Shown piece after piece: positions 45,231-54,379 of a DNA stretch of 56,110 bases; the first letter of the stretch is position 1, and the number at the start of each line of letters is the position of its first letter. Source of the stretch: Methanobrevibacter sp. (GTDB taxonomy: Archaea > Methanobacteriota > Methanobacteria > Methanobacteriales > Methanobacteriaceae); contig NZ_JAUNXX010000006.1 of NCBI RefSeq assembly GCF_030539555.1, positions 1-56,110 on the forward strand, in the 5' to 3' direction. The notes under the pieces were generated by a model. That model saw only the letters and a program-made list of their open reading frames with translations, did not search any database and was not told where the DNA came from. Made by a program: the position numbers and the translations under genes.

Positions 45231-45282
45231 TTGAATATTCCAATCGTTTGAGCGATGATTGGAATCAATATTCTTTTTTTCA
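45231..45282 (+). terminator. Hairpin terminator
   Basis: ATTCCAATC pairs with GATTGGAAT around a 10-12-base loop, with outer GAATATT/AATATTC pairing, followed by TTTTTTT. It ends the kinase transcript and may also serve the convergent hydrolase gene. Confidence 0.7.
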
Positions 45283-45298
45283 AAAAAAATTAAGAAAT

Positions 45299-46000
45299 TT
45301 AGATTTTGTTTATGAAATCTAAAATTTCATCGACAGCCTGTCTTTGTTGGTCTTCAGCACTTATTTTAGCAACATTATCGCCAGACTGGTGACCGTAATA
45401 TGCAAATTGTGCATGATTTCCCCCTTCTATAACAATCTCTGTCAGATTATCCATTAATGATTTGGACTCATTATATGCTTTAAAATTAAGTATTCCATCT
45501 TCAGAACCATAAATCGATAAAACAGGTTTCTCAATTTCTTCAACAGGATATCCTGCAAACAATATGAGTCCATCCCCTTTTCCTGTATGGTTTATATATG
45601 ATGCTGCGGTTAAGCCGCCAAGGGAATGGCCGGACAGAATATAATGACTATAATTTCCGGAATCGATTATTGGTGTTGCTTCGTTTTCACCTAAAATGGC
45701 AAAATTCAGGGGCACTTTAAGAACATAACAGTCAACGCTACGGTTAGCCAAATCCATTAGCATCGGCAAATATGCTATATATTCATTTTTAGCGCCGGGA
45801 TAGAAAATAATTGCTGTTTCATTACCCGGACCGTCGAGAAATAGTCCGTCATCCACTTTTATGACAGATACGTTTTCCGTTCCGTTCAAGCAGTCTGTGG
45901 CCTGCGGGCGTGCATGATGGTATTCGGTAAAATAGAAAACGGCATATGCCAGCAGTAATGCAATAATTACAATTAAAATTATTTTTAATTTTCGGTTCAT
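45299..46000 (-). CDS. Membrane-anchored alpha/beta hydrolase
   Basis: 233 residues. One N-terminal membrane helix (LKIILIVIIALLLAYAVFYF) anchors an external alpha/beta hydrolase domain. The nucleophile elbow is SGHSLGG, the acid lies in IYGSEDGILN and the catalytic histidine in EGGNHAQFAYYG. AIIFYPGAKNEYIAY is the oxyanion-side loop. It resembles the small Abhydrolase_5 group. The substrate is unknown. A paralogue lies next to it on the same strand. Confidence 0.82.
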   Translation of the reverse strand: MNRKLKIILIVIIALLLAYAVFYFTEYHHARPQATDCLNGTENVSVIKVDDGLFLDGPGNETAIIFYPGAKNEYIAYLPMLMDLANRSVDCYVLKVPLNFAILGENEATPIIDSGNYSHYILSGHSLGGLTAASYINHTGKGDGLILFAGYPVEEIEKPVLSIYGSEDGILNFKAYNESKSLMDNLTEIVIEGGNHAQFAYYGHQSGDNVAKISAEDQQRQAVDEILDFINKI

Positions 46001-46218
46001 CTAATTCACTAGAATTATTTTTGTTTCTTTTAACATAAAAACATTATTAATTTTGAATATTCAAAAGAAAAGATTCATTAAAATAAAATTCAGATACAAA
46101 ATAATATAGTTTCAATATTTTGTGGTCGATATGATGAACAATCAAATAATTAAAAATAGTAAAGATTAAACATCACTAAACAGGTGATGAATCTCTAACA
46201 GTATACATATGGCATATC

Positions 46219-46941
46219 CTATTGGGTTGACGTATAATTGTGGATGAACTTCAAAATTGCATCAGCAGTTTGGTTCTGTTGATTTTCGGCAGTGATATTT
46301 GCCACACCGTCTCCGGATTGATTTCCGTAATATCCGAATTGTGCATGGTTTCCCCCATTGATTAATATTTCAGTTAAATTGTTCATCATCATCGTGGACA
46401 TGGACTCATGATAGCTTGTCAGATTGATGACACCGTCATTTGTACCCCTTATGGATAGAACTGGAACATTAATCCCTACAGATGAGTGGGATGAGAGATA
46501 TATCAAACCGTCTATGTCCTTGTCTGTTTTGTTTACATAAGCGCTGGCCATAGCGCCGCCCAATGAATGGCCTGCCATATAGTAATGTTTGTAGCTTGAA
46601 TTTTCTATAATCCCGTCGGCGCTGTCAATTCCAAAAAACGCCAGATTGAATGGCATTTCTACAAGATAACAGTCAGCACCTTCACTGGCCAGATCAACGA
46701 ATAACGGCAGATATGAAGTGTATTCCACTTTGGCACCGGGATAGAATATGATTGCAGTGTCATTTCCATAACCGTCTAAAAAAAGTCCATTTGAAGTTTT
46801 GGTGACATTCACATCATCAGTTCCATTCATATAGTCAGTTGCGGTTTTTTCAGCATGATAATAAAATTGAGAATATACGAAAAAGCCTCCTACAAATACT
46901 ATAATAAACAAAATAATAGCAATTTTAAGTTTCCTATTCAT
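46219..46941 (-). CDS. Membrane-anchored alpha/beta hydrolase, paralogue
   Basis: 240 residues, alignable over its whole length with the neighbouring hydrolase (MNRKLKI start, TDYMNGTDDVNVTKTSNGLF, AGHSLGGAMASAYVN, NDGVINLTSYHES, GGNHAQFGYYGNQSGDG). The catalytic Ser, Asp and His are kept. The 218-base gap between the two contains no gene, and each probably has its own promoter. A tandem duplication. Confidence 0.82.
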   Translation of the reverse strand: MNRKLKIAIILFIIVFVGGFFVYSQFYYHAEKTATDYMNGTDDVNVTKTSNGLFLDGYGNDTAIIFYPGAKVEYTSYLPLFVDLASEGADCYLVEMPFNLAFFGIDSADGIIENSSYKHYYMAGHSLGGAMASAYVNKTDKDIDGLIYLSSHSSVGINVPVLSIRGTNDGVINLTSYHESMSTMMMNNLTEILINGGNHAQFGYYGNQSGDGVANITAENQQNQTADAILKFIHNYTSTQ

Positions 46942-47253
46942 AAAATATCCTTCAATTAATTTTCAAAAATATAAACATTACAATCTTTAATGTGTAAATA
47001 ATCAAATAAATAAGTTTTCATGAAATTATTATTATCATAATCTAAATGAAATTTATTTTTTCAGCAATATTTAATGTTTTGTTTAATTTAATACCAATAT
47101 TCTTTCAAACTACAGATTAAAAAAAAATAAATGTAAACAATAAATTACATCAAAATCCATAATTTAATGAAAAATTTTCAAAGAATTTATATAATGTTAA
47201 AAAATATATATAGAAATACCAAAAGTTTCAAAAAACAAAAAGAGGTTATGAAA

Positions 47254-47859
47254 ATGTACAAAAAGATTTCAAAAATACTAATTTGCGCATTGATACTTGT
47301 ATTGGCCATTGGTGCAGTTAGTGCAATGGAAAACAATACTGATGATGCAATCGCATCAGAATCTAGTGATGACGTTATAGCAGCCAGTGAGGAAAACGCT
47401 GATGTTATAACCTCACAGGAACAACAGGACAATGTAGTTGCAGCCAGTGCAGATAAAGCTGCTCCAGCAACTAAAGAAAAAAATGTGGTTACAGTTTCTG
47501 CAAGTAAAGAAAAAACTAATGTAGCTAAAAAGAACAGTGCAGACAGTACAAAAAAGGTCTCAAAATTGAGTGCCACTAAAAACAGCCAAAAATCAACAAA
47601 AATTCAGAAAAAACTATTCACCTTGGCATCAATGGTATTCCCATACAAATACATAAAAACAGACTACAAAAACCTCCCAACCAAAATGAAAAAATTATAT
47701 ATCTCAAAACTGCTAGTCTTCAACAAAAAATTTTCCAACACCTTAAAAGTACTCAAAGCGAAAGGATGGAGAACAAACACCCAACCATTTGCCAAAGTAT
47801 ATAAAAGAGGTACAAATGCACTTATTGTCTACAGACTATATTGTTACAGATACGTATAA
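47254..47859 (+). CDS. Secreted Lys-rich protein
   Basis: 201 residues from ATG 47254, chosen because GAGGT lies 7 bases upstream; ATG 47248 is too close to it. The signal peptide ends GAVSA. An Asp/Ala-rich then Lys/Ser-rich low-complexity middle (~25-125) precedes a compact basic end (MVFPYKYIKTDYKNLPTKMK ... YKRGTNALIVYRLYCYRYV). No known domain. The basic, Tyr-rich tail suggests attachment to the wall. The gap before it (46942-47253) holds only promoter-like sequence. Confidence 0.65.
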   Translation: MYKKISKILICALILVLAIGAVSAMENNTDDAIASESSDDVIAASEENADVITSQEQQDNVVAASADKAAPATKEKNVVTVSASKEKTNVAKKNSADSTKKVSKLSATKNSQKSTKIQKKLFTLASMVFPYKYIKTDYKNLPTKMKKLYISKLLVFNKKFSNTLKVLKAKGWRTNTQPFAKVYKRGTNALIVYRLYCYRYV

Positions 47860-47890
47860 ATGGATAAATTCTTATCCATTTTTTTAATTT
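47858..47890 (+). terminator. Hairpin terminator
   Basis: AATGGATAA (47859-47867) pairs with TTATCCATT (47872-47880), followed by a T run. It includes the stop codon. Confidence 0.75.
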
Positions 47891-48076
47891 TTTTATTTTA
47901 ACGCACCATCATCCTTGAATTTAATATTACTTCAGATTTTGTTCATATCTCTATATACACTCCAATAAACACCTTATCTGAAATTTTTTCATGAAAATAA
48001 TAGATTTTTATTGATAAGCAATATTTTTCAAAAAAATGTGGCAAAGTTTTTATTTATTGAAAATATAAATAAGAAC

Positions 48077-48670
48077 ATGCCTATTGAAAAAAAATTTATC
48101 CTCATAATATTCAACAATGATAAAATAAATGACTTCAACAAAGTTATAATAAAATACGCTGATTCAGTTAATCAGTCCTCATCACACCTTCTTTTTGAAA
48201 CAGAACCTATAAGTATTGTGGATATAGCTCAAGATGTTACTTTTTTTAATATAATTGCTGAAGATGAAGACAGTCTTAATAGGAAGATGGATGATTTAAT
48301 TGAGGAATTAAAAAAATTCAATAGTTATTATTCTATAAGAAATACTGAAACTAGAGAGTTATTTACAGATATTGTTTCAGTCGGTGCAATAGACATCAAA
48401 TTTGACAACATTAAGGTAATACCTAAAGGAACTTATAAAAAAATCGATGAAATAAAAAATTTGATAACAGAATTTGGATCTTGTAAAGGTTACAAACCAA
48501 CATTTCGTCCTCTTGAGGGCAATTCAGTTGAAAATCTGAAACTGCAGGACGAAATTATTTATCTGTTTTCTAACTCCCATGAAGACATGGCAAAACTACA
48601 GGATTACATGTCTAAAAAAGCCCTTGAAATTAACCCTGATTTTTTGATAGGAACTAGGACATTTGTATAA
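48077..48670 (+). CDS. Hypothetical protein (unrecognised)
   Basis: 197 residues from ATG 48077; an in-frame TTG at 48011 would add 22 residues with no better ribosome binding site. It is soluble, with alternating beta and helix (KFILIIFNNDKINDFNKVII; DVTFFNIIAEDEDSLNRKMD; FGSCKGYKPTFRPLEGNSVE). The fold looks like a small alpha/beta protein. No family recognised, and neighbours give no hint. Confidence 0.55.
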   Translation: MPIEKKFILIIFNNDKINDFNKVIIKYADSVNQSSSHLLFETEPISIVDIAQDVTFFNIIAEDEDSLNRKMDDLIEELKKFNSYYSIRNTETRELFTDIVSVGAIDIKFDNIKVIPKGTYKKIDEIKNLITEFGSCKGYKPTFRPLEGNSVENLKLQDEIIYLFSNSHEDMAKLQDYMSKKALEINPDFLIGTRTFV

Positions 48671-48738
48671 ATTCATTGTGCGTAAGGATTTTTGATTCAT
48701 CAGTTGCATCATTTCCAGTTGAACAATTTTCCCACATA

Positions 48739-49080
48739 TTAATTCTTTTCTGAAGTCATTTCACGTATTTCATCAAGATTAATTTCAATGAATTTTCTAT
48801 ATTTTGGATTTGCAAGGATTTTATATTGTTTTTTGTTGCTTTTCTGATAGGCATCTTGCAAAATGCTTTGCAACTCTTCAATTTCACTGTTTAAAACTAT
48901 GTCCAGTTTATTTTTCTGACCGTCATTCATTTTATCGATAAAAGGTCTGATTTTTGACTCGAACTTTAAAACAAGATTTGTGTTTTTCTTGGCGTACCTT
49001 TCAAGCAAAAATGAAGGAGCCAGCGAGAGCAGCTTCTCATAATCCTTGATGTCGTCATATGTGATTTTATTTTCACTCAT
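48739..49080 (-). CDS. Hypothetical helical protein
   Basis: 113 residues from ATG 49080, with GGTGA upstream. Entirely helical and charged (KITYDDIKDYEKLLSLAPSF; LQDAYQKSNKKQYKILANPK; FIEINLDEIREMTSEKN). It follows the flavin oxidoreductase gene by 22 bases on the same strand, so it is probably in its operon. The function is unknown. Confidence 0.65.
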   Translation of the reverse strand: MSENKITYDDIKDYEKLLSLAPSFLLERYAKKNTNLVLKFESKIRPFIDKMNDGQKNKLDIVLNSEIEELQSILQDAYQKSNKKQYKILANPKYRKFIEINLDEIREMTSEKN

Positions 49081-49102
49081 AAAACTCACCATTTTAGATA
49101 TT

Positions 49103-50551
49103 TTACAAATCGTAGTGGATGTTGTGCAGTTTATATAAACAGACGGAACTGCTTGATGGGAATGCGTAAATCATATAGTCCAGCTCTTCCAGGGTGATTT
49201 TTTTGTTTATTATGAAAGCAAACATGTTTGCCACGTTTTCTGCATCGGCAGCATATATTTCGGCACCGGCAATCTGCAGGTCCTTATCCACAATTACTTT
49301 TGCCTCTGCTGTTGTGTCGTTTTTAAGCTCCAAGGAATATGAATTTCCATATTTTATTGTGTGGACATCATATTCATCACTGTTTTCTGCAACATATGCA
49401 GGAACACCAACCGTAGCTATTCTCGGTATGGTGTATGCAACTGCAGGCACTACTGGATAGGTTATTTCATCCGCACCACCCAAAAGTTCCTTTGCAAGAT
49501 ATTTGGAGTGGTGTATTGCAACGGTTACAAGCTTTGCTATTCCAGTGTCTGCAACATCTCCTGATGCATAGATGTTTGGAACTTCTGTCTGAAGGTGTCC
49601 GTTTACCTTAATTCCCTGTTTTGTGTATGTCAAACCTACATTTTCAAGGCCAATATCCTCAACATTTGCAGTCCTTCCCATTGCTGCTATCACATAGTCA
49701 CCCTTGAGTGTCAGTCCGCTTTCACATTTTACTGTGAATGCATTTTCGTATGCTCTGTTGTCTATTTTGGCTTCAGGGTCTCTCAGCATTTCATCTGAGT
49801 TCATGCCCTGAACGACATTCAATACTTTGTCTTCCGGATTGTCTATTTCCACGTCGCTAGTGATTTCTTCAACGTTTTGGTTGAAATGGAAGTTGATGCC
49901 TTTTTTCTTTAATATTTCTATTACTTTGTGTACATATGGCTGGTGGAAATATTTCAATGCCATATCGCCTCTTATGATTACATCTGCTGTCAGTCCTGCT
50001 TCGGCAAGTATTGATGCAAATTCCATTCCGACAAATCCTGCACCAATAATGATTGTATGTTTTGGAAGCTCTGCTATGTCCAGAAAGTCTGTGCTGTCGT
50101 GAAGGTATTCCCTTCCTTTGATGTTGGGGATTACCGGTATTAATCCTGTGCAGATTACTATCTTGTCTGTTGTGAATTGCTTATCTGCTACCTGTACGGT
50201 GTGCTCATCTACAATAACCCCTTTGCCGTGGGCAACGTCCAGGTCATATTCATCGAATTTGCCGTCTAGGAATAATGACATTCCGGCAATTCTTTTCTGT
50301 TTGAACTTCATCAAATCAGGCCAGTTCACTTCGAAGTTTCCTGATTTTCCAACGCCTTCAAAGTTATCGGCCAGAGCCTTAATTTCGTACGGAGCATCCA
50401 GCAGAGCCTTTGAATTGCATCCCCTATTTGCACATGTTCCACCGTATAGGCTTTCTTCAACTATCAATACTTTAAGACCTTCCTTTCTTAGGAATCGGCC
50501 CCCTTGCCAAGCGGCGTTTCCGCTTCCAATATATATTACATCATAATCCAT
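49103..50551 (-). CDS. FAD/NAD(P)-dependent pyridine nucleotide-disulfide oxidoreductase
   Basis: 482 residues from ATG 50551, with AGGTGG upstream. The FAD site is YDVIYIGSGNAAWQGG, the redox pair is C40/C45 in GGTCANRGC, the NAD(P) site is IIIGAGFVGMEFA and the second FAD motif is NIYASGDVAD. It resembles glutathione or mercuric reductase relatives. The C-terminal His-Glu pair of true disulfide reductases is not seen (YAFPSSSSV instead), so the substrate may differ, for example a coenzyme A or polysulfide-type acceptor. The promoter faces the TTAGG-N4-CCTAA dyad at 50613. Confidence 0.87.
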   Translation of the reverse strand: MDYDVIYIGSGNAAWQGGRFLRKEGLKVLIVEESLYGGTCANRGCNSKALLDAPYEIKALADNFEGVGKSGNFEVNWPDLMKFKQKRIAGMSLFLDGKFDEYDLDVAHGKGVIVDEHTVQVADKQFTTDKIVICTGLIPVIPNIKGREYLHDSTDFLDIAELPKHTIIIGAGFVGMEFASILAEAGLTADVIIRGDMALKYFHQPYVHKVIEILKKKGINFHFNQNVEEITSDVEIDNPEDKVLNVVQGMNSDEMLRDPEAKIDNRAYENAFTVKCESGLTLKGDYVIAAMGRTANVEDIGLENVGLTYTKQGIKVNGHLQTEVPNIYASGDVADTGIAKLVTVAIHHSKYLAKELLGGADEITYPVVPAVAYTIPRIATVGVPAYVAENSDEYDVHTIKYGNSYSLELKNDTTAEAKVIVDKDLQIAGAEIYAADAENVANMFAFIINKKITLEELDYMIYAFPSSSSVCLYKLHNIHYDL

Positions 50552-50612
50552 AATCAACCACCTGGTTAAATGATTTGTAAGATATTATATAAATTATTAT
50601 CTTATGAAAATT

Positions 50613-50628
50613 TTTAGGCATACCTAAA
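50613..50628. promoter_or_regulatory. TTTAGG-CATA-CCTAAA operator-like dyad between divergent genes
   Basis: A 6-base inverted repeat with a 4-base centre. To the right, AATATTTAAATAGG (50627-50640) is a TATA box for the 19-aa ORF. To the left, an AATAATTTATATAATATC-like TATA (minus strand, ~50582-50599) serves the oxidoreductase. The pattern recalls DtxR/IdeR-type metal-regulator sites. Confidence 0.45.
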
Positions 50629-50672
50629 TATTTAAATAGGATTAAAAATATAATACAATCAGGAGGTTGACG

Positions 50673-50732
50673 ATGATAATAGGAATTGAAAATCTAAAGA
50701 AAAAACAAAAAGAAAAAGAAGAATCCGAATAA
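50673..50732 (+). CDS. 19-aa Lys/Glu-rich small ORF
   Basis: AGGAGG lies at 50661-50666, and ATG 50673 opens MIIGIENLKKKQKEKEESE, then stop. A TATA box sits ~35 bases upstream, so the ORF has a full archaeal expression signal. It is a soluble charged helix. It could be a small regulatory protein or a leader peptide. No family known. Confidence 0.45.
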   Translation: MIIGIENLKKKQKEKEESE

Positions 50733-50857
50733 ATCTAAAAAAAAAACTTAAAACCATTGCCCATATCCTATTTGACGATAAAAAATCCAATTCATAAATT
50801 ATATATTTCTCGTATATAAATAAATATGACTAACAAAAGAATTGGAGGATTTTTTAA

Positions 50858-52891
50858 ATGAAAAAGATGATGATTATAAGCATTATTCTAATTTGTATCT
50901 TGTCATTTACTGCAGTATCAGCCCATGACAACTCGACAGATACTGTTAGTGATGAAATCCAACAGGACAATGGGGAGATTCTAAGCGATGATTCAAATCA
51001 AAAGCAAGATTTAAACATAACCGTCAGGTATTGTGAGTTCATTCAAATAGGTGATACAAGCGATTACGAATTAGGATTCGAAAGCGTTCCAGATGATTAT
51101 AATGGCGACGCTTTAATATATATCGATGGAGAATATGACCGGTCCATAAGCGTGAAATCAAGTGATGAAATTAATATCCCAAGAAAAGTTTCTAAAACTT
51201 ATACCATTTTAGCGTGTTTGCCTGAAACAGACAAATACAATGGGTTAAACATCACACAGCAGTGCATTGTTGGAAAAACATACATTGAAATTCCAACCAA
51301 AATAGATTCATCAAATGGCAAAAATGTTGTTTTTTATGCTCAAAACGGAGCCACAGGAACATTGACAGTGAAAGTGAACAATACAGTTTATAAAAAGGTT
51401 GATGTTGCCAAACAGCTAAAGAACAAGGTCAATAATGAAATCTATGTAAGTCTGGATAATCTGAATACGGGCATTCAGACTGTTGAAGTAATATATTCTG
51501 GTGACAGCAAATATTCCAAGCTGACCAAAAAAGCAAATGTCCATGTGACAAATGACTATAATATCGAATTTGACATTCCTGATACTTTATACTATGACAT
51601 TGACAATGTGTGGTATTTTTACAGCACTTCTAAATTAAAAAATACACCAATCGTAACAATAAACGGTGAAAATTTTGATGTGGAAAATATATTTCACCCA
51701 TTATATTTCTCAGTGAATTTAAGCCAGTTAACACCAGGTGTTAAAAATATTGTCATAACCTATCCTGGTGATGAGAAATTTGACTCAAAATCATTCAATA
51801 AAACATTTACAGTACTTGGAAAAATAAGATCAGAAATCAACTACAAAGGCATAACATACTTAAAATTGCCTAGTGATGCAAAAGGCAATCTGAGCATTTA
51901 CCTCAATAATACATTATATAAGACATCTCCGATAATCAACGGTAACGCTAATCTGACATTTGATTTGATGGGAGAATATTCCATTGAAATTAACTATACG
52001 GGCGATGATTATGATGTGGAAGGAATTTCACAGAAGAAAATAATGATATCCCCATATTTGGATTATCAGGAATTCATCCGTTATATGGACAACAACATAT
52101 TATACATGGAGTTTCCAGATGATGCCAGTGGAAATGTTACCATAATCCAGGATTATGGAAAAGCAGTATTTAACGAGGAAATTGCAGACCACAAAATAAA
52201 TTTCTCCTTTAACAATCTAATCTTTAATTTTGAACCGTCAGAACTTTCACAATCAAGTTTTATAACTGTTGAATATACCTATCAAAACAAAACCCATACT
52301 GAAAATATTGAAGTGATTATCCGTCCAATACCTTCCCAAATACTTAAGGTAAAAGACATTACAATGTATTATGGGGATTCAAAAACTTTTTATGCTCAAA
52401 TTAAAGGAGCATACGGTAAAATTGTTGGTGCAGGAGAAACTGTAACTATCACAATTGGTTCTAAAACACATGTTCTTAAAACCGACAAGAATGGTATGGT
52501 TAAAGTGAAAATAGATAATCTTCCAGGAACCTACAAGATAACTACAAAATACCATTACATATATAAAAAAGATGATGAGTACCTTGCATGTAAAGTTACA
52601 AACAAACTTATAGTAAAACAGCCTTTAAGCTTAAAAGCGGCAACAGTCAAAAAATCAGCCAAAAAACTTGTCTTAACAGCAACCCTTAAAAACACCAAAG
52701 CCATTAAAAACAAAGTGCTTACATTCAAGTTCAATGGCAAAACATATAAAGCAAAAACCAACTCCAAAGGAGTGGCTAAAGTGACAGTTTCCTCAAGCAT
52801 TCTCAAAAAGCTTAAAGTGGGCAAAAAAATAACCTATCAGGTAACCTACCTCAAGGATACTGTGAAAAAAACAGCAGTTGTTAAAAAATAA
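50858..52891 (+). CDS. Large secreted Ig-like surface protein
   Basis: 677 residues with GGAGG before the start. The signal peptide spans residues 1-22 and ends AVSA. Several Ig-like repeats of the Methanobrevibacter type follow: NGKNVVFYAQNGATGTLTVK, VNLSQLTPGVKNIVITYPGD, NGNANLTFDLMGEYSIEINY, and a last pair with GETVTITIGSKTHVLKTDKN and LTFKFNGKTYKAKTNSKGVA. There is no C-terminal membrane helix; the last ~90 residues are very Lys-rich and may bind the wall. Probably adhesin-like. Confidence 0.82.
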   Translation: MKKMMIISIILICILSFTAVSAHDNSTDTVSDEIQQDNGEILSDDSNQKQDLNITVRYCEFIQIGDTSDYELGFESVPDDYNGDALIYIDGEYDRSISVKSSDEINIPRKVSKTYTILACLPETDKYNGLNITQQCIVGKTYIEIPTKIDSSNGKNVVFYAQNGATGTLTVKVNNTVYKKVDVAKQLKNKVNNEIYVSLDNLNTGIQTVEVIYSGDSKYSKLTKKANVHVTNDYNIEFDIPDTLYYDIDNVWYFYSTSKLKNTPIVTINGENFDVENIFHPLYFSVNLSQLTPGVKNIVITYPGDEKFDSKSFNKTFTVLGKIRSEINYKGITYLKLPSDAKGNLSIYLNNTLYKTSPIINGNANLTFDLMGEYSIEINYTGDDYDVEGISQKKIMISPYLDYQEFIRYMDNNILYMEFPDDASGNVTIIQDYGKAVFNEEIADHKINFSFNNLIFNFEPSELSQSSFITVEYTYQNKTHTENIEVIIRPIPSQILKVKDITMYYGDSKTFYAQIKGAYGKIVGAGETVTITIGSKTHVLKTDKNGMVKVKIDNLPGTYKITTKYHYIYKKDDEYLACKVTNKLIVKQPLSLKAATVKKSAKKLVLTATLKNTKAIKNKVLTFKFNGKTYKAKTNSKGVAKVTVSSSILKKLKVGKKITYQVTYLKDTVKKTAVVKK

Positions 52892-52915
52892 GTGATTCGA
52901 CTCACTTATTTTTTC
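52886..52915 (+). terminator. Hairpin terminator
   Basis: AAATAAGTGA (52886-52895) pairs with TCACTTATTT (52902-52911) around TTCGAC, followed by T residues. Confidence 0.75.
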
Positions 52916-53094
52916 ATTTCTTATTTTCAACAAAATTTCTAAGCACTGAAAGAGAAATCTTCCATTATATAATTATCCGGTAAGTCAAAACTAAAATAGA
53001 AACATCATTTGAACATCCGCAGCGTCAACACGACTGGGAGGTTCAACAAAATTGGAAAAATAGTGTTAGAGCATTAACCCAACTATTGAAAAAC

Positions 53095-54339
53095 TTAACT
53101 TTTTTTAGCAAATTCTCCCAGGAAATTTACTTCTTCACCATTTTTAGCGCGGTCATGGTATTCAGCGGTAGCTGAAAACAATGCGTCACCCGCTGAGTTA
53201 AGTGCAGTTTCACAGGAATCCTGTATTACACCTATGATGAATCCTACAGCTACAGCCTGCATGGATACATCGGATGGTATTCCGAACAATGAACATGCCA
53301 TCGGGATGAGCAATAGTGATCCTCCGGCAACACCTGAAGACCCACAGGCACCCAAAGTCGAAATGATACACAAAACAATTGCAACAGGCAATGCAACTTC
53401 AATTCCGAGAGTATGGCAAACCGCAAGAGACATTACTGTAATGGTAACGGCCGCACCTTCCATGTTAACTGTTGAACCCAATGGAATGCTTATAGAATAA
53501 AAATCCTTATCAATGCCCAAACGTTCACATAACTGCATATTCACAGGTATATTTGCTGCAGAACTTCTTGAGAAAAATGCTGTGATACCACTTTCCCTTA
53601 AACATGTCAATACCAACGGATAGGGATTTCGCTTAAGTGCGAATGCAGCAATAACCGGATCTGTCACGAATGCTACAAATGCTATGCATCCCACTAAAAG
53701 CAGAATGAGCTGGCCGTATTGGGTGAATATTCCAAGACCGCTTTCGCTGACGGATGTGAATACCAAACCCAGGATTCCGATTGGAGCACATTGAATGATT
53801 GCACGAACCACTTTAGTAACAGCTTCAGCACAGTCTGTCAAAACGTCTTTTGTTGTGTCACTTGCAACTATTTTTAAAGCAAGCCCGAATACGATTGACC
53901 AAAAAAGAATTCCCAGATATTCACCTTCAGAAAGTGATTTTAAAGGATTGGAAAAGATTGTCAGAAGCATGTTTGTAATCACTTCGCCAAGACCTCCAGG
54001 AGCTGTTGCAGTGCTGGCAGAGGTTAGGTGAATTGACACCGGAAAGAGATAACTGCCGGTAATGGCAACCATTGCTGCCAAAAACGTACTGAACAAATAC
54101 AATATAATCACTGTTTTGAATCTGGAACCGATTCCGCTTCTTGCTTTGGATATGGCTGAAGCAACTAAAACAAATACAAGAATAGGTGCAATAGCCTTAA
54201 GTGCACTAACAAATAATTGTCCCGAAAGCCCTATTATGGACCAGCCCGGAACAATAATTCCTAAAATTGCACCTATTATCAACCCTATGATAATCTTTAA
54301 AATTAAACTGGATTCTGTCCATTTATCTACAAATTTCAT
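53095..54339 (-). CDS. sstT: Serine/threonine:sodium symporter SstT
   Basis: 414 residues from ATG 54339, behind GGGG; this matches the family length, and earlier starts lie in the ribosome binding site. Eight or more membrane segments of the dicarboxylate/amino acid:cation symporter fold. Signature stretches: FFSRSSAANIPVNMQLCERL, ISIPLGSTVNMEGAAVTITV and a Ser/Gly-rich LGACGSSGVAGGSLLLIPMA hairpin. Takes up serine and threonine with sodium. Confidence 0.92.
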   Translation of the reverse strand: MKFVDKWTESSLILKIIIGLIIGAILGIIVPGWSIIGLSGQLFVSALKAIAPILVFVLVASAISKARSGIGSRFKTVIILYLFSTFLAAMVAITGSYLFPVSIHLTSASTATAPGGLGEVITNMLLTIFSNPLKSLSEGEYLGILFWSIVFGLALKIVASDTTKDVLTDCAEAVTKVVRAIIQCAPIGILGLVFTSVSESGLGIFTQYGQLILLLVGCIAFVAFVTDPVIAAFALKRNPYPLVLTCLRESGITAFFSRSSAANIPVNMQLCERLGIDKDFYSISIPLGSTVNMEGAAVTITVMSLAVCHTLGIEVALPVAIVLCIISTLGACGSSGVAGGSLLLIPMACSLFGIPSDVSMQAVAVGFIIGVIQDSCETALNSAGDALFSATAEYHDRAKNGEEVNFLGEFAKKS

Positions 54340-54379
54340 ATAATTCCCCATAATTTTTATCAATAATTAGATATGTGAT

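Noticed and set aside
46130..46170. 12-codon ORF starting ATGATGAACAATC
   Set aside because: No Shine-Dalgarno and no feature beyond chance.
48011..48076. TTG start at 48011 for the hypothetical protein
   Set aside because: No ribosome binding site, and the added residues look unlike the rest; ATG 48077 is preferred.
49194..50546. Several long open frames on the plus strand opposite the oxidoreductase gene
   Set aside because: They are antisense shadows of a strongly conserved enzyme gene, without ribosome binding sites or recognisable protein features.
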